Source: DAOTXN01 sp034435435
GTDB taxonomy: Bacteria; Chloroflexota; Anaerolineae; S140-20
Assembly (NCBI GenBank): GCA_034435435.1
Contig: DAOTXN010000116.1
Location: 1 to 5,217, forward strand
Reading direction: 5' to 3'
Length of the DNA: 5,217 nucleotides
Shown: in pieces, positions 4,899 to 5,217 of the stretch
Layout of the letters: the number at the start of each line of letters is the position of its first letter
Position numbering within the stretch: the stretch's first letter is position 1
The notes under the pieces: generated by a model
Database searches by the model: none
What the model was told of the DNA's origin: nothing
The model's input: only the letters and a program-made list of their open reading frames with translations
Program-made: the position numbers and the translations under genes

Positions 4899-5013
4899 CT
4901 AGCAGTCTGTCAGAGAGACGTAATTTAGCCCCTTGTGGGCGTCCAACATGGGCGCAAAACAAAAAAAATGGGCGCAAGGCCCCATATTACAGGATTCTAC
5001 GATAGACTGCTAG
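4899..5013 (-). mobile_element. MITE copy 2 (inverted relative to copy 1)
   Basis: The 115-bp element runs from CTAG (4899-4902) to CTAG (5010-5013). It matches the complement of copy 1 along its whole length with about a dozen-odd differences and a short gap in the central A-rich part. Its two ends agree at 15 of 18 positions, so its termini have diverged more than those of copy 1. The centre contains ATGGGCGCAA twice. It is non-coding. With copy 1 it brackets the Fur-family gene in a segment of about 1 kb. Confidence 0.8.
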
Positions 5014-5091
5014 TATAAATGCTTGTCACATTGGATGTATTGTGGAACAATTTTGTCCCATTTGAGAGATCAGATTAGATTGAAACTGAAA
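5014..5091. other. AT-rich spacer without recognised features
   Basis: Between MITE copy 2 and the possible minus-strand gene I find no gene, terminator or promoter that I can defend. From the regulator stop at 4801 to the right edge, the only structures I can name are the DnaA-like 9-mer, the orphan Shine-Dalgarno sequence, MITE copy 2 and the possible gene end at 5092-5217. Confidence 0.4.
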
Positions 5092-5217
5092 TTACGGCAT
5101 AGTGTATTTCGATAAAGCCAGACTGCCGCACTGTAATTTGCCGGTTTCTGCATCTTTGCCGACTAGCTTATATCTCGCAAGTAGTATGATTTGCGAAAGC
5201 CGGTCAGAATTGTCTTC
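5092..5217 (-). CDS. Possible 3' end of an unrecognised gene (partial at window edge)
   Basis: On the minus strand a frame is open from the right edge to a TAA (complement of 5092-5094), giving 41 residues. The composition looks protein-like: a helix-like LSQIILLARYKLVG, then KDAETGKLQCGSLAL and a short tail SKYTMP. I do not recognise a family, and 41 open codons in moderately AT-rich DNA could occur by chance. If real, the gene converges on the Fur-family gene, with MITE copy 2 in the space between them and no obvious terminator. Confidence 0.35.
   Translation of the reverse strand, partial: EDNSDRLSQIILLARYKLVGKDAETGKLQCGSLALSKYTMP

Noticed and set aside
4833..5049. Possible replication origin
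   Set aside because: One perfect DnaA box and one poor one, without dnaA, dnaN or a cluster of boxes, is not enough.
1..5217. CRISPR arrays, tRNA genes, toxin-antitoxin or phage-defence systems
   Set aside because: I found no regularly spaced direct repeats, cloverleaf-forming sequence or recognisable defence or toxin protein in any frame.

Overview
The window reads as an accessory stretch of a bacterial chromosome. The phylum cannot be proven from sequence alone. Chloroflexota is my best inference: there is a lipoprotein with Thr/Pro-rich TPT-type linkers, a PerR-like Fur protein, and compact palindromic repeats around unrelated genes. Base composition changes from gene to gene (AT-leaning methyltransferase, GC-rich oxidoreductase, intermediate lipoprotein), as expected for genes collected from different sources.

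Left and centre (1-3767). After the last codons of a probable insertion-sequence transposase come three gene units, all on the + strand. Each is closed a few bases after its last stop codon by a structured element that looks like an integron attC recombination site: 697-766, 2177-2303 and 3698-3767. The units are (i) an isoprenylcysteine methyltransferase-family membrane protein, (ii) a two-gene unit with a four-helix membrane protein translationally overlapping a quinone-oxidoreductase-like MDR enzyme, and (iii) a secreted lipoprotein with a duplicated beta-rich domain. No integron integrase lies in the window, so the arrangement matches a cluster of attC sites without an integrase, or the interior of a larger chromosomal integron. 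The MDR gene and the lipoprotein gene each carry one frameshift, which could be cassette decay or assembly error.

Middle (3768-4363). No convincing gene. It holds degenerate attC-like half sites, the first copy of a palindromic ~115-bp MITE, an orphan rho-independent terminator and a strong sigma-70 promoter.

Right (4364-5217). A Fur-family regulator with the complete PerR metal-ligand set is transcribed alone from that promoter. It is enclosed by two inverted copies of the same MITE, each inserted at CTAG. Between the regulator and the second MITE lies a perfect Shine-Dalgarno sequence with no gene behind it. The right edge contains what may be the 3' end of a gene on the minus strand.

The cassette genes share no obvious pathway; what unites them is the probable recombination platform. 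The regulator belongs to a separate unit framed by MITEs.
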